A DNA stretch of 48,365 bases, taken from positions 1 to 48,365 of the forward strand of contig JAHQWL010000033.1 in assembly GCA_029856155.1 (NCBI GenBank), read 5' to 3'. How positions within the stretch are numbered: the first letter of the stretch is position 1; every line of letters begins with the position of its first letter. Origin of the DNA: Promethearchaeia archaeon. GTDB lineage: Archaea; Asgardarchaeota; Lokiarchaeia; Sigyniarchaeales; SOKP01. The notes below the pieces were generated by a model, which was not told where the DNA came from, ran no database searches, and was given only the letters and a program-made list of their open reading frames with translations. Made by a program: the position numbers and the translations under genes. Positions 26,947-34,935 of this stretch are shown piece by piece.

Positions 26947-28254
26947 TTATTTAATCCATGGGTCTGGTAATTTTAAACTGTCAAGTGCCTTGTCCTCGAA
27001 AACTTGTTTAGCTACATGCATAAGTGTCTTTTCGATCCCTGCAATATTATGGTTTGTTGCCACTAAGAGATTTGCTTTTTTACATATTCCATCAGCATCA
27101 GACCATATGTTATATAAGAGTAATCCTCGAGGAGCTTCAGTTATGCCAACACCATTTCCTTCTCTAGGTTGAACATCCAAAGTTTTACAATCTGGATTAA
27201 CAACATCATCATCTTGAAGAAGTGTTGCTATTACTTCAATAGATTCGACTAATTCAATTAATCGAGCCCAATGATAAGCAAATGTATGATGAATAACATT
27301 AGTACCGACTTTCGCTCTCATTGCCTGTAATGCTTCGTCAGCTAAGGGAGTAGCCATTTTATCAGCACAATTAATCATCGCCAATGTATTTGCTCGATAT
27401 ATCCCTTCAGGATATCCGGCAGGTTTATAATACATGTGAGTTGCATATGAGTGCTCTGGAATATGTTCACCTAAAACGTCTAGATATTTTTGAGGTGGAT
27501 AATCGAATTTTTGCCCATCAGGAGAAACAATACGAATATTTCCATCATAAATATCGTGAACACCATTTTTAGTCATCCCAACATAGTAAGTAGGAACTAC
27601 TCCTACATTAGCTACTACATCCCAATAATCTTCGACTACTTTTAAGCCAATTTCAACAGTCTTTTTTGACCATTCTACTTGATCTTCAATTTGTTTTAAG
27701 AATAAATCTCGGACATCTTCATCTAAAGGCTTTTTCATACCTCCTACAATTGCTGATATTGGATGTACTGATTTACCACCAACAGCCTGGCATAGTTTTT
27801 GACCAAAATCCATCATTTTTAATGCCATCTTACCCACATCTGGCATTTGATTAATTATATGCACTACGTTCCTTAACGCAGGGTCTGCAAAAGGTCCTAA
27901 TAAGAAATCAGGCGCGGCGAGTGCATAGAAATGCAACGCATGTGATGAATATTGCTTTGCATTTTGCAGCAATTGACGTAATTTATATGCAGCAGGAGGA
28001 ATTTGTACGCCCCATGCATCTTCTACCGCTTTTGTAGGCGTTAAATGATGAGGAATTGGACATATACCACAAATTCTAGGAGTAATCCTTGGAATATGCT
28101 CACAATAACGTCCTTCAAGAAATTTTTCAAAAAATCTTGTTGAGGTAATGTTAAATTGAACATCTTGTACTTTTCCATCATCACCTAGAACTACTCTCAA
28201 ACCACCATGCCCTTCTAATCGAGTTACAGGTTCTACAACTATTTCTTTTACCAT
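26947..28254 (-). CDS. vhuA: [NiFe(Se)] hydrogenase large subunit, MvhA/VhuA type, without C-terminal motif
   Basis: 435 residues. N-terminal active-site motif RICGICPIPHH with Cys62 and Cys65 binding the NiFe centre; N-terminus VEPVTRLEGHG is the usual E-motif. Group 3c (F420-non-reducing, Hdr-linked) character follows from sequence and gene order. The protein ends SLKLPDPWIK-stop and lacks the DPCxxC motif that supplies the other two Ni ligands. That part is encoded by vhuU 42 bases downstream, as in methanococcal Vhu hydrogenases. The stop here is TAA, so it is a true end and not a misread Sec codon. Starts 3 bases after the small subunit gene. Confidence 0.93.
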   Translation of the reverse strand: MVKEIVVEPVTRLEGHGGLRVVLGDDGKVQDVQFNITSTRFFEKFLEGRYCEHIPRITPRICGICPIPHHLTPTKAVEDAWGVQIPPAAYKLRQLLQNAKQYSSHALHFYALAAPDFLLGPFADPALRNVVHIINQMPDVGKMALKMMDFGQKLCQAVGGKSVHPISAIVGGMKKPLDEDVRDLFLKQIEDQVEWSKKTVEIGLKVVEDYWDVVANVGVVPTYYVGMTKNGVHDIYDGNIRIVSPDGQKFDYPPQKYLDVLGEHIPEHSYATHMYYKPAGYPEGIYRANTLAMINCADKMATPLADEALQAMRAKVGTNVIHHTFAYHWARLIELVESIEVIATLLQDDDVVNPDCKTLDVQPREGNGVGITEAPRGLLLYNIWSDADGICKKANLLVATNHNIAGIEKTLMHVAKQVFEDKALDSLKLPDPWIK

Positions 28255-28257
28255 TTT

Positions 28258-29589
28258 TTATTCGCCTCCTTTAAAATTTCTATTTGCTGCTAGTGTAAAT
28301 TTCTCAAAAGTACCGATGTGGTCTTTTACTTGACTAAGCAATTCGTCTTTTGATAGACTCACATTAAATCCTTTAAGTACAGTATCTGCAAATCTCTCCG
28401 CTTGATTAACTCCCCATTCAGTTTGGCCAAAACAGCCAGTACAGGGTGAATTAACCTTTATACACATTCCACCGCAACCAGCTTTAGTAATAGGGCCTGC
28501 ACATATGTAGCCTTGTTCAATAAAACAATCCTCCATATTAGGAAGACCCTCGTAATCTCTTTTTACTCTAGTCATTGTTGATTTACTTCCGATAATTCTT
28601 GGACAGGTATCACAAACAGTTGAAATTTCAGTGAAATCACGATTATCTCTTAAGAATCCCATTAACTTTCCTGCTATTTCTTCTGTTGTAGGAGGAAGAT
28701 TCGCTAGAGGTGTTTCAGGAGAACCACGTTTCTTTATTTGTTTTAAAATATCTCCTGCTAGATCAAATCCCGCCATGAGAGGAATATTTAAAAATAATGG
28801 TAAAAATTCATAGAGACTCTTTTTATCACCCGAACTGAGAGCACCAAGATTATTTGCCATATTATTTAATTTGTCGGCTCTGGAATCAACAGTCTTAGCA
28901 GGTCCAAAGCAGCCAACACAAGGTTTGCCGTCACTAGTACATTTTAAACTACAACCGATACTAGTGATTGGACCAAAGCATAGTGTGCCTTTATCCAATA
29001 AACAATTATCTTTGATACTACAATCATTACAAAATGCTATATCATTCATCGGAAATGGTTTTTGACCTAATAAGAAGACAATTGCGCTTGCAATCGCTTC
29101 TGGTTTTGGAGGACAACCAGACATATACGCATCAACTTTAATAATATCATCAACAGGTACTATTTTATCTGCAAACCCTGGTGTATTCACCATTGGTTCT
29201 CCACCACTACCATCAGCTATACTTTCAACTTCAGAAAACTTGCGTTTTACTAGGTTATCTTTACTCCATTGGTTAGCTAATCCATGCACGTTACCATAAC
29301 ATGAGCAGCTACCAAAAGCCACGATTAAAGCACACTTTTGACGTAGTAATTTAGTTTGTGCTAAATCATGTTTAGTACGTAAACTTCCCTCAACGAATCC
29401 TACAAGAATTTCTCCGTCTTCTCTCGCTTTCAATGAATCATATTTGAAATCTACTACAGCCGGCCAATAGACAATCTCTAATGCTGGGAGAATATTAAGT
29501 AAACCTAAATGCAAATTAAGTAGACTTTGATGACAACCCCAGCAATCAGAATTTTGTAAGAATGCTACTTTTACAGCCATATTTTTCAC
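28258..29589 (-). CDS. vhuG: Hydrogenase small subunit, MvhG/VhuG type, with doubled Fe-S module
   Basis: 443 residues against about 300 in methanogens. Residues 1-180 are the normal small-subunit domain with proximal-cluster cysteines 16, 19, 95 (or 97) and 159 (SGCPPKP). Then comes an eight-cysteine module, Cys187, 190, 196, 204, 213, 217, 224, 227, for the medial and distal [4Fe-4S] clusters. After a helical linker (about 230-320) a second module follows: Cys326, 329, 355, 363, 372, 376, 383, 386, with the same spacing except the longer second gap. The second is the more canonical copy (ICAGPITKAGCGGMC, CTGCFG) and is followed by the family C-terminus (IGTFEKFTLA). First gene of the operon. 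Confidence 0.9.
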   Translation of the reverse strand: MKNMAVKVAFLQNSDCWGCHQSLLNLHLGLLNILPALEIVYWPAVVDFKYDSLKAREDGEILVGFVEGSLRTKHDLAQTKLLRQKCALIVAFGSCSCYGNVHGLANQWSKDNLVKRKFSEVESIADGSGGEPMVNTPGFADKIVPVDDIIKVDAYMSGCPPKPEAIASAIVFLLGQKPFPMNDIAFCNDCSIKDNCLLDKGTLCFGPITSIGCSLKCTSDGKPCVGCFGPAKTVDSRADKLNNMANNLGALSSGDKKSLYEFLPLFLNIPLMAGFDLAGDILKQIKKRGSPETPLANLPPTTEEIAGKLMGFLRDNRDFTEISTVCDTCPRIIGSKSTMTRVKRDYEGLPNMEDCFIEQGYICAGPITKAGCGGMCIKVNSPCTGCFGQTEWGVNQAERFADTVLKGFNVSLSKDELLSQVKDHIGTFEKFTLAANRNFKGGE

Positions 29590-29839
29590 CTAAAAATATA
29601 ATCATATTTCTTTATTTTTCTCATATTTTTTTTTAAAAAAATGAATTTTTAATTATATTCAGAAAATTACTTAATTATTTAATTCTTATTGATTATCTAA
29701 TATAAGTTTTATAAATAACTGATATGAATAATTATTCAAAAATAAAAACAGTTAAATCTATGAATAATTATTCAAAAATAAATTTAAATGAACCTAGGAA
29801 TTTGAGATTTTGGAATAATATAATAATGTATTTTGTAAA
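29590..29839. promoter_or_regulatory. Hydrogenase operon promoter region
   Basis: AT-rich stretch upstream of vhuG. TTTATAAA (about 29708-29716) reads as a TATA-like box on either strand, about 120 bases before the vhuG ATG. Two perfect palindromes lie upstream of it (29725 and 29761). The start site cannot be fixed from sequence, and a leader of about 90 bases would follow from this TATA choice. Confidence 0.4.
29725..29774. promoter_or_regulatory. Pair of 14-bp palindromes TGAATAATTATTCA, 36 bp apart
   Basis: Perfect inverted repeats at 29725-29738 and 29761-29774. Each is part of a longer direct repeat (ATGAATAATTATTCAAAAAT...), so the block is a tandem duplication with period 36. Related cores GAATAATTATTC occur at 24901-24912 and 25041-25052, on the far side of the operon. 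Position upstream of a TATA-like box suits an activator or repressor site. Alternatively the motif is the start (MNNYS) of decayed genes of one family. Confidence 0.45.
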
Positions 29840-30130
29840 ATGAAGTATTGCATAAAATGAATTAAGTTAGCAGAATTAATTAAATTGGATTTAACCTGGA
29901 ATAAGTTAACAAGATTACCCTATACAATAACACATTTAAAATCTTTGGAAACATTAATTATATATGATAATGAATTGATTTATATCCCCGAATCAATAAG
30001 CAATCTTCAATCACTAACACATTTAAATTTATGCGGTAATAATTTATATAAAATCTCTGCTTCTGTTCAAAATATTGTTAACCTAGAAAAACTCATAATT
30101 TAGTATAATTATATAACACACGCTTCTTAA
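29840..30130 (+). pseudogene. Leucine-rich-repeat gene remnant
   Basis: One frame reads MKYCIK-stop-IKLAELIKLDLTWNKLTRLP, then three or four LRR units of 23 residues (LKSLETLIIYDNELIYIPES, LQSLTHLNLCGNNLYKIS, IVNLEKLII) and a TAG at 30101-30103. After the stop the same frame continues with YNYITHAS, the expected next part of an LRR (L..YN.IT). So the open stretch 29885-30103 has no own ATG (only TTG) and is cut at both ends by nonsense codons. LRR proteins are numerous in Lokiarchaeia; this is most likely a dead fragment. Confidence 0.6.
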
Positions 30131-30177
30131 GACGTATAAATAATATTATAATTACTTATCATTCAATTATAGTTCTT

Positions 30178-30594
30178 TTAGAATGTTTTCATAAAATCAG
30201 ATAAGCTTATTCTTTTCAACCCTGGAATAGAATTAAACTCGTCATCTTCAGATATGATTGAATTATCTAAGTTAATAGCAATCCCCGCATGTAGGCAATT
30301 ATAAAAACTCATATTATGTGTTCTATATAAATTTAAAGCTGTTAAAAAATTTTTTATATTTAAAGGTGCCCAATCAATATTTTTTATACCTTGTAAATTT
30401 CCAACATCATTTTCAAACTCACTTTCAATATCATGCTTCTTATAAATATAGTTTAATTCTAACAGAGAAATTATAGAAAGTTTAGCAGTAAAAATCCCTT
30501 CATGAATCTTTTTAAATAGAAAACTAGCACATTCATGGTTTTTATCGTTTTTATTCAAAAATGCATATATAGTATCTGTCTCAACTAAAGGCAT
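30178..30594 (-). CDS. PIN-domain protein, VapC-like toxin
   Basis: About 138 residues from the ATG at 30594 (MPLVETDTIYAFL); an earlier in-frame ATG at 30618 overlaps the antitoxin gene and is less likely. PIN domain ribonucleases cut RNA using clustered acidic residues. Visible: Asp in ETDTIYAF, Glu in SLLELNY and acidic SEDDEF near the C-terminus. The third conserved position, normally Asp in FxDALHA-type motifs, is Asn here (FYNCLHAG). Activity may thus be reduced. Paired with the AbrB-type gene upstream (4-base gap). Confidence 0.75.
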   Translation of the reverse strand: MPLVETDTIYAFLNKNDKNHECASFLFKKIHEGIFTAKLSIISLLELNYIYKKHDIESEFENDVGNLQGIKNIDWAPLNIKNFLTALNLYRTHNMSFYNCLHAGIAINLDNSIISEDDEFNSIPGLKRISLSDFMKTF

Positions 30595-30598
30595 ATGA

Positions 30599-30841
30599 TT
30601 ACACAATATTAAAGTCATCTAAAGCTAATTTTTCTAAATTCTTTTTTAGGATTTTTAATGGTCTCTCCCAATTATATTTACCATTTAAACATTCAAATGG
30701 ATTCCTGCTCAATGGAATAATTGCTATATGATCACCAGCATCAAATTGAAGTACTTCTTGGCCTGGGTCTATATTATATTTTTTTCTTAATTTATTTTTA
30801 ATAACTATTTCCCCATGTTTACCTATTTTTGCATTAGGCAT
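30599..30841 (-). CDS. AbrB/SpoVT-type antitoxin (VapB-like)
   Basis: 80 residues. N-terminal swapped-hairpin DNA-binding domain: AKIGKHGEIVIKNKLRKKYN, then DPGQEVLQFDAGDHIAIIPL, the AbrB/MazE pattern. The C-terminal part (NPFECLNGKYNWERPLKILK) probably binds the toxin. It precedes the PIN gene, as antitoxin genes usually do, and would autoregulate the pair. Confidence 0.78.
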   Translation of the reverse strand: MPNAKIGKHGEIVIKNKLRKKYNIDPGQEVLQFDAGDHIAIIPLSRNPFECLNGKYNWERPLKILKKNLEKLALDDFNIV

Positions 30842-31334
30842 ATGTATTCTCCGATTTTATTCACTTTATTATTAATACTAAAAGTTAAAAACATAAAAAT
30901 ATTGTTTTTTAATTATTAGATACACAGTATACAACAATAATATTTTTAAAAATGGTAAAGCGTATTATCAATAATATCTATTTTTGTTAAAATTTTACAA
31001 AATTATGTTTTAGATTATAAATACTTCCTTCAATAATTGTCTTTTTAAAAACTTTTAGGAACATCTATCATTATTAATATCAAATAATCTAAAATAATTC
31101 GAACTTTTTTCAAGTAAGAAGTTCGAAAATAGAAAAAAGATTTGAGAATAATAATGAATAATGAATAAAAAGATTAATAATGTATAATAAAAGAATTTTT
31201 TTAAAGAATAAGCTAAAATTTTAATGATAACTTATTTAAAATTACATAATTTTGTTCAGAACAAAAAGTTAGAGTACGGAGGCATATTTCTCCTTTAAAA
31301 ATATTTAAATAGATAAGTTTATTCCATTAATTAC
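30842..31334. other. Long intergenic region before the Lrp regulator
   Basis: About 490 bases with no ORF worth naming. It holds promoters for the divergent vapBC-like pair and the Lrp gene, the inverted repeat at 31098-31127, and an AT-rich TATA-like stretch (tttaaaaatatttaaatag, about 31296-31314) about 20-40 bases before the lrp ATG. A short GGAG...CTCC element flanks 31280. Confidence 0.45.
31098..31127. promoter_or_regulatory. Inverted repeat TTCGAACTT...AAGTTCGAA upstream of Lrp gene
   Basis: Perfect 9-bp arms (31098-31106 and 31119-31127) with a 12-base spacer. The core CGAACT/AGTTCG reappears in the inverted repeat upstream of the formate channel gene (35604-35620). It could be a binding site of the Lrp-type regulator or a hairpin in a transcript. 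Confidence 0.45.
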
Positions 31335-31865
31335 ATGAACACTAAATTAGATAAGACAGATCGTGAAATTCTTGACATTTTAACTCAAGATGGCAGGGAA
31401 GCTTTTACGAAAATCTCAGAGAAATTATCCTTTAGTGATACGGGAGTTAAGAAGAGATTATCTAAACTAAATAAAGATGGAATATTAAAGGTACAAGGGA
31501 ATCTTAGTCTTGATGCATTACATTTCAAAGCGTGCTTAATACTTCTCGAGATTAGAACAAATGAAGATTTGAATAATATAATCAAAGCTTATGAATCTTG
31601 CCCTTATTTATTTTTAACATTAGAATTATTAGGGAGTTTTAACCTTCTGATAGGGTTCTATGGGCATAATATAGAAGACCTAGATAAAAAAATAAAATAT
31701 TGTGGCCCCAGGCGTATGCAAGGTGTTTTACATTCAAAATTAATATTAATTTCAAGTTTTAAAATACCTCAATTTTTACCGCTTAAAATAATTAGTGAAA
31801 ATAACTTTCAAAAAGAAAGCCTCCATATCTGTGAAAAATGTCAGAGATACAAATTAGAAAGGTAA
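31335..31865 (+). CDS. Lrp/AsnC-family transcription regulator
   Basis: 176 residues. N-terminal helix-turn-helix (LDKTDREILDILTQDGREAF, TKISEKLSFSDTGVKKRLSKL, about 5-50), then a RAM-like ligand-sensing domain (ACLILLEIRTNEDLNNII...CPYLFLTLELLGSFNLLIGF). The C-terminus adds Cys166-x2-Cys169 (CEKCQRY), a possible metal or redox site found in a subset of archaeal Lrp proteins. It is convergent with fdhA. The neighbourhood suggests control of formate or hydrogen genes; this is inference. Confidence 0.88.
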   Translation: MNTKLDKTDREILDILTQDGREAFTKISEKLSFSDTGVKKRLSKLNKDGILKVQGNLSLDALHFKACLILLEIRTNEDLNNIIKAYESCPYLFLTLELLGSFNLLIGFYGHNIEDLDKKIKYCGPRRMQGVLHSKLILISSFKIPQFLPLKIISENNFQKESLHICEKCQRYKLER

Positions 31866-31946
31866 TCAACATCTGATTATATTGTCTATTTATATCTATT
31901 TATTAGTATAGTTTCTAAACTAGTCAATAGATGTTATGTAAATAAA

Positions 31947-31966
31947 AAAGAAAAAAAAAGAAAATT
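31947..31966 (-). terminator. T-rich tract ending fdhA transcript
   Basis: Purine A-runs on the plus strand (aaaaaagaaaaaaaaagaaaa) right after the fdhA stop at 31974 give a T-rich tract in the minus transcript, a usual archaeal termination signal. Confidence 0.5.
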
Positions 31967-31973
31967 AGTATAA

Positions 31974-34040
31974 TTAAATCTTTTCAATTTTTGCTGCGCA
32001 TACTTTATATTCTGGGATTTTCGCTATGGGATCGACAGCATTTATCGTAAGAACATTAGCTGGAGCTTCTTCAAAGTGGAATGGAATAAATATTAAACCT
32101 TTTTTAACCCGATCTGTTACTTTCGTTTTAATTGTAATTTCTCCACGGCGAGTCTTAACTTTAACTTTCTGTCCATCTACGATATTCATATCAACCGCAT
32201 CTTGAGGAGAAACTTCAACATATCCTTCAGGAACTCTTGCATTTAAAGTTGCGGATCTTCTACTCATTGTTCCCGTATGATAATGCCAGAGCATCCTTCC
32301 CGTCGACAAGATTAGAGGATAATCATTATCAGGTAATTCTGCTGGTTCTTTAAATGAGATTGCATGAAAATGCCCTTTGCCTCTCGAGAATTTGCCGTCT
32401 TTATGTAAATAAATAGTTCCAGGGTGATTTTCATCAGGACAAGGCCATTGAAAACCTTCATCTGTAGCATTTAACCTTTCCCATGTAATTCCACAATATA
32501 TAGGGGTCACTCTATTTATTTCTGAAAGAATTTCTTTTGGATGGGAATATGATAGTCCATCATAACCCATAGCTTTCGCAATTAAGCCAATAATTTCCCA
32601 ATCATGTTTAGAATTTCCTACAGGAGGAATTACTTGTCTTATCAATTGAATTCTTCTTTCAGTACTGGTGAAAGTTCCATCGGTTTCAGCAAAAGAAGCA
32701 GCAGGTAAGACTACATCAGCTAATTCTGTTGTAGGGGTTGGAAAAATATCTTGCACAACGAGGAATACCTTTTTTAAGCCTTTTCTTACATGATTAATGT
32801 CGGGATCGCTCATCATGGGATTTTCTCCCATTACGTACAATCCTTTTAAATTACCATCACAGGCTTCATTTATCATCTCAGTAACGGTGAGACCAACTTT
32901 ATCATCCATTTCATTTACATCAATCCCCCATTCTTTTGCCATCTTTTCACGTTTATCAGCTTCAACAACCTTTTGATAACCAGAAAATACATTCGATAAT
33001 GCTCCAAGATCACACGCACCTTGAACATTTTGTTGTCCCCGTAAAGGATTGACACCCGTACCCCATTTTCCCATATTTCCGCATAACATTTGAAGATTTG
33101 CAGTGCTTTTAACATTGTCTACACCTGTAGTGTGCTGTGTTATTCCCATCGAATATATCAAGGATACTGCTTTTCCGTTTCCAATAATTCTTGCTGCATC
33201 AATAATCTTTTCTTTTTTAACACCAGTTATTTCAGCTGCTTTCTCTGGAGTCATTTTCATGACTTCTTCTTTAAATTCTTCAAAATTCTCACAGTAATTG
33301 TCAATAAATTCTTTATCATAAAGATTTTCTTTTATAATAACATTCATCATGCCATTCATAAGTGCTACATCCGTTCCAGGTCTCTGGTTCATCTCAATAC
33401 CATCATGATCTGTTGCCAATTCAGATAAAGGAATGGTACGAGGATCTGCGACAATGATTTTTGCGCCTTTAGATAAAGCGGTTAATACTCTTTTTCCTAT
33501 GAGGGGATGTTGTTCATTAGTATTAGATCCAGTAATGAAAATAACATCAGCATCTGCAATTTCATCAATGGAATTAGTCATGGCACCAGATCCAAAAGCA
33601 GCAGCTAATCCAGCAACTGTGGAAGAGTGACATAGCCTTGCACAGTGATCTATATTATTAGTTTTGAATACGGTTCTAGCAAATTTTTGCATAACATAAT
33701 TTTCTTCATTTGTGCATTTTGCAGAACTTAAAAATCCGAGTACCCTCTTATTTCCGGGATTTTCCTCCATTATCTTTTTAAAGTTCTCAGCAATGTAGCT
33801 TATCGCCTCATCCCAACTTACTTCTACTAACGTTCCATTTTTTCTGATCATGGGTTCAATAAGCCTATCCGGATGATGGATGAATTCATGGACATTCCAC
33901 CCTTTGATACACAATTTTCCTAGTCCCGGATTAAATCCATCTCGGACTGGTTTGGTATCAACAATTTTTCCATCCTGAACTTTTAAATATATTTGGCAAC
34001 CTGTACCACAATACACACAAGTCGTTTTTACTTTCTCCAC
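31974..34040 (-). CDS. fdhA: Formate dehydrogenase catalytic subunit (Mo/W-bisMGD)
   Basis: 688 residues. It oxidises formate to CO2 or runs in reverse. N-terminal [4Fe-4S] ligands Cys8, 11, 15 and 44 (CVYCGTGC...GKLCIKGW), catalytic Cys137-His138 in HCARLCHSSTVAG (selenocysteine in E. coli FdhF, cysteine here), and the C-terminal molydopterin-binding part (LSTGRMLWHYHTGTMSRRS). No TGA in the active-site position, so this enzyme is not a selenoprotein although the window uses Sec elsewhere. No FdhB (flavin) subunit is present; instead hdrC and hdrB precede it with gaps of 3 and 1 bases, which suggests an Fdh-Hdr complex. Confidence 0.92.
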   Translation of the reverse strand: MEKVKTTCVYCGTGCQIYLKVQDGKIVDTKPVRDGFNPGLGKLCIKGWNVHEFIHHPDRLIEPMIRKNGTLVEVSWDEAISYIAENFKKIMEENPGNKRVLGFLSSAKCTNEENYVMQKFARTVFKTNNIDHCARLCHSSTVAGLAAAFGSGAMTNSIDEIADADVIFITGSNTNEQHPLIGKRVLTALSKGAKIIVADPRTIPLSELATDHDGIEMNQRPGTDVALMNGMMNVIIKENLYDKEFIDNYCENFEEFKEEVMKMTPEKAAEITGVKKEKIIDAARIIGNGKAVSLIYSMGITQHTTGVDNVKSTANLQMLCGNMGKWGTGVNPLRGQQNVQGACDLGALSNVFSGYQKVVEADKREKMAKEWGIDVNEMDDKVGLTVTEMINEACDGNLKGLYVMGENPMMSDPDINHVRKGLKKVFLVVQDIFPTPTTELADVVLPAASFAETDGTFTSTERRIQLIRQVIPPVGNSKHDWEIIGLIAKAMGYDGLSYSHPKEILSEINRVTPIYCGITWERLNATDEGFQWPCPDENHPGTIYLHKDGKFSRGKGHFHAISFKEPAELPDNDYPLILSTGRMLWHYHTGTMSRRSATLNARVPEGYVEVSPQDAVDMNIVDGQKVKVKTRRGEITIKTKVTDRVKKGLIFIPFHFEEAPANVLTINAVDPIAKIPEYKVCAAKIEKI

Positions 34041-34041
34041 T

Positions 34042-34932
34042 TTACATTACCTCCCATACTTTTATTTCTGGTTTAATTCTATGTGTTTTATATCCAATTT
34101 CATCCAAACTCTTACCCATGGCTAATCCTATCAATTCAACCGCGTACATTACAGGAATTTTAGAATCTTTGAGTTCAGGATAATCCCTCGATGCCATAAT
34201 CTGTCCCATATCAAATTGTATAAAGCAAAAAGGACATCCAGTACTTAAAATGTGTGCTCCAGTATGATTTTTTATATCGAGTAGTTTATTTGCAATACAT
34301 TTATTATTAGCTTCTTTATCACCAACTAAATTTAATGCAACACCACAGCAATCCACCTTAGTTATATAATCGACTGCGGTGGCTCCCAACGCTGAAACAA
34401 ATTTATCGTATTCTTGTGGATCAGTGGGGTCATCATATTTAAGAATCTCATCTGGCATCAGTAAATGGCACCCAGGATGACTCGCAACTTTTAAACCATG
34501 TAAAGGCTTTTTAACTTTACTCTTTAAATTCTCATATCCTAGATCTTCCTTAATTACCTGCATTAGATGTTTAACCTTAACGGTACCTTTATACTCTTTA
34601 CCGATTTCCTTTAATACATTATTTACAGCAGCTTTTAATTCTGCACTCTTTTGTAATTTTGCGTTAGTTATTGCTAAGGTATTTAAACAACCGTTACAAA
34701 GCGTCATAATGTCCATTCCTTTCTCTTCAGCAATTGCTAAATTTCTTGCAGCAACAGCTAACCAGAAATAATGATTTGCCCCTTCAAGCTGAACTGGATC
34801 TGGACAACAAGAAAACTGTTCTTCTTCCTGCAGCTCGATCCCTATTTCAGGAAGAATATCTAAAGCAAGTTTTTCCACATTTGGTAACTTAGCTGGTATA
34901 GTACACCCTTTAAAAAATAGATATTTAGGCAT
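34042..34932 (-). CDS. hdrB: Heterodisulfide reductase subunit B (formate dehydrogenase-linked copy)
   Basis: 296 residues. Both CCG motifs complete: Cys10, 42, 43, 79, 82 and Cys155, 195, 196, 233, 236. It should hold two non-cubane [4Fe-4S] clusters like the copy at 25.2 kb. The two HdrB share cysteine layout and length but are clearly different in sequence, so each is tuned to its own module. One base separates it from fdhA and three from hdrC. Confidence 0.92.
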   Translation of the reverse strand: MPKYLFFKGCTIPAKLPNVEKLALDILPEIGIELQEEEQFSCCPDPVQLEGANHYFWLAVAARNLAIAEEKGMDIMTLCNGCLNTLAITNAKLQKSAELKAAVNNVLKEIGKEYKGTVKVKHLMQVIKEDLGYENLKSKVKKPLHGLKVASHPGCHLLMPDEILKYDDPTDPQEYDKFVSALGATAVDYITKVDCCGVALNLVGDKEANNKCIANKLLDIKNHTGAHILSTGCPFCFIQFDMGQIMASRDYPELKDSKIPVMYAVELIGLAMGKSLDEIGYKTHRIKPEIKVWEVM

Positions 34933-34935
34933 AAT

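Noticed and set aside
33090..33630. Plus-strand ORFs of 64-112 residues inside fdhA
   Set aside because: Antisense shadows of a well-supported gene.
31974..34040. Formate dehydrogenase as a second selenoprotein
   Set aside because: The catalytic position is a plain cysteine codon (Cys137) and the frame contains no TGA.
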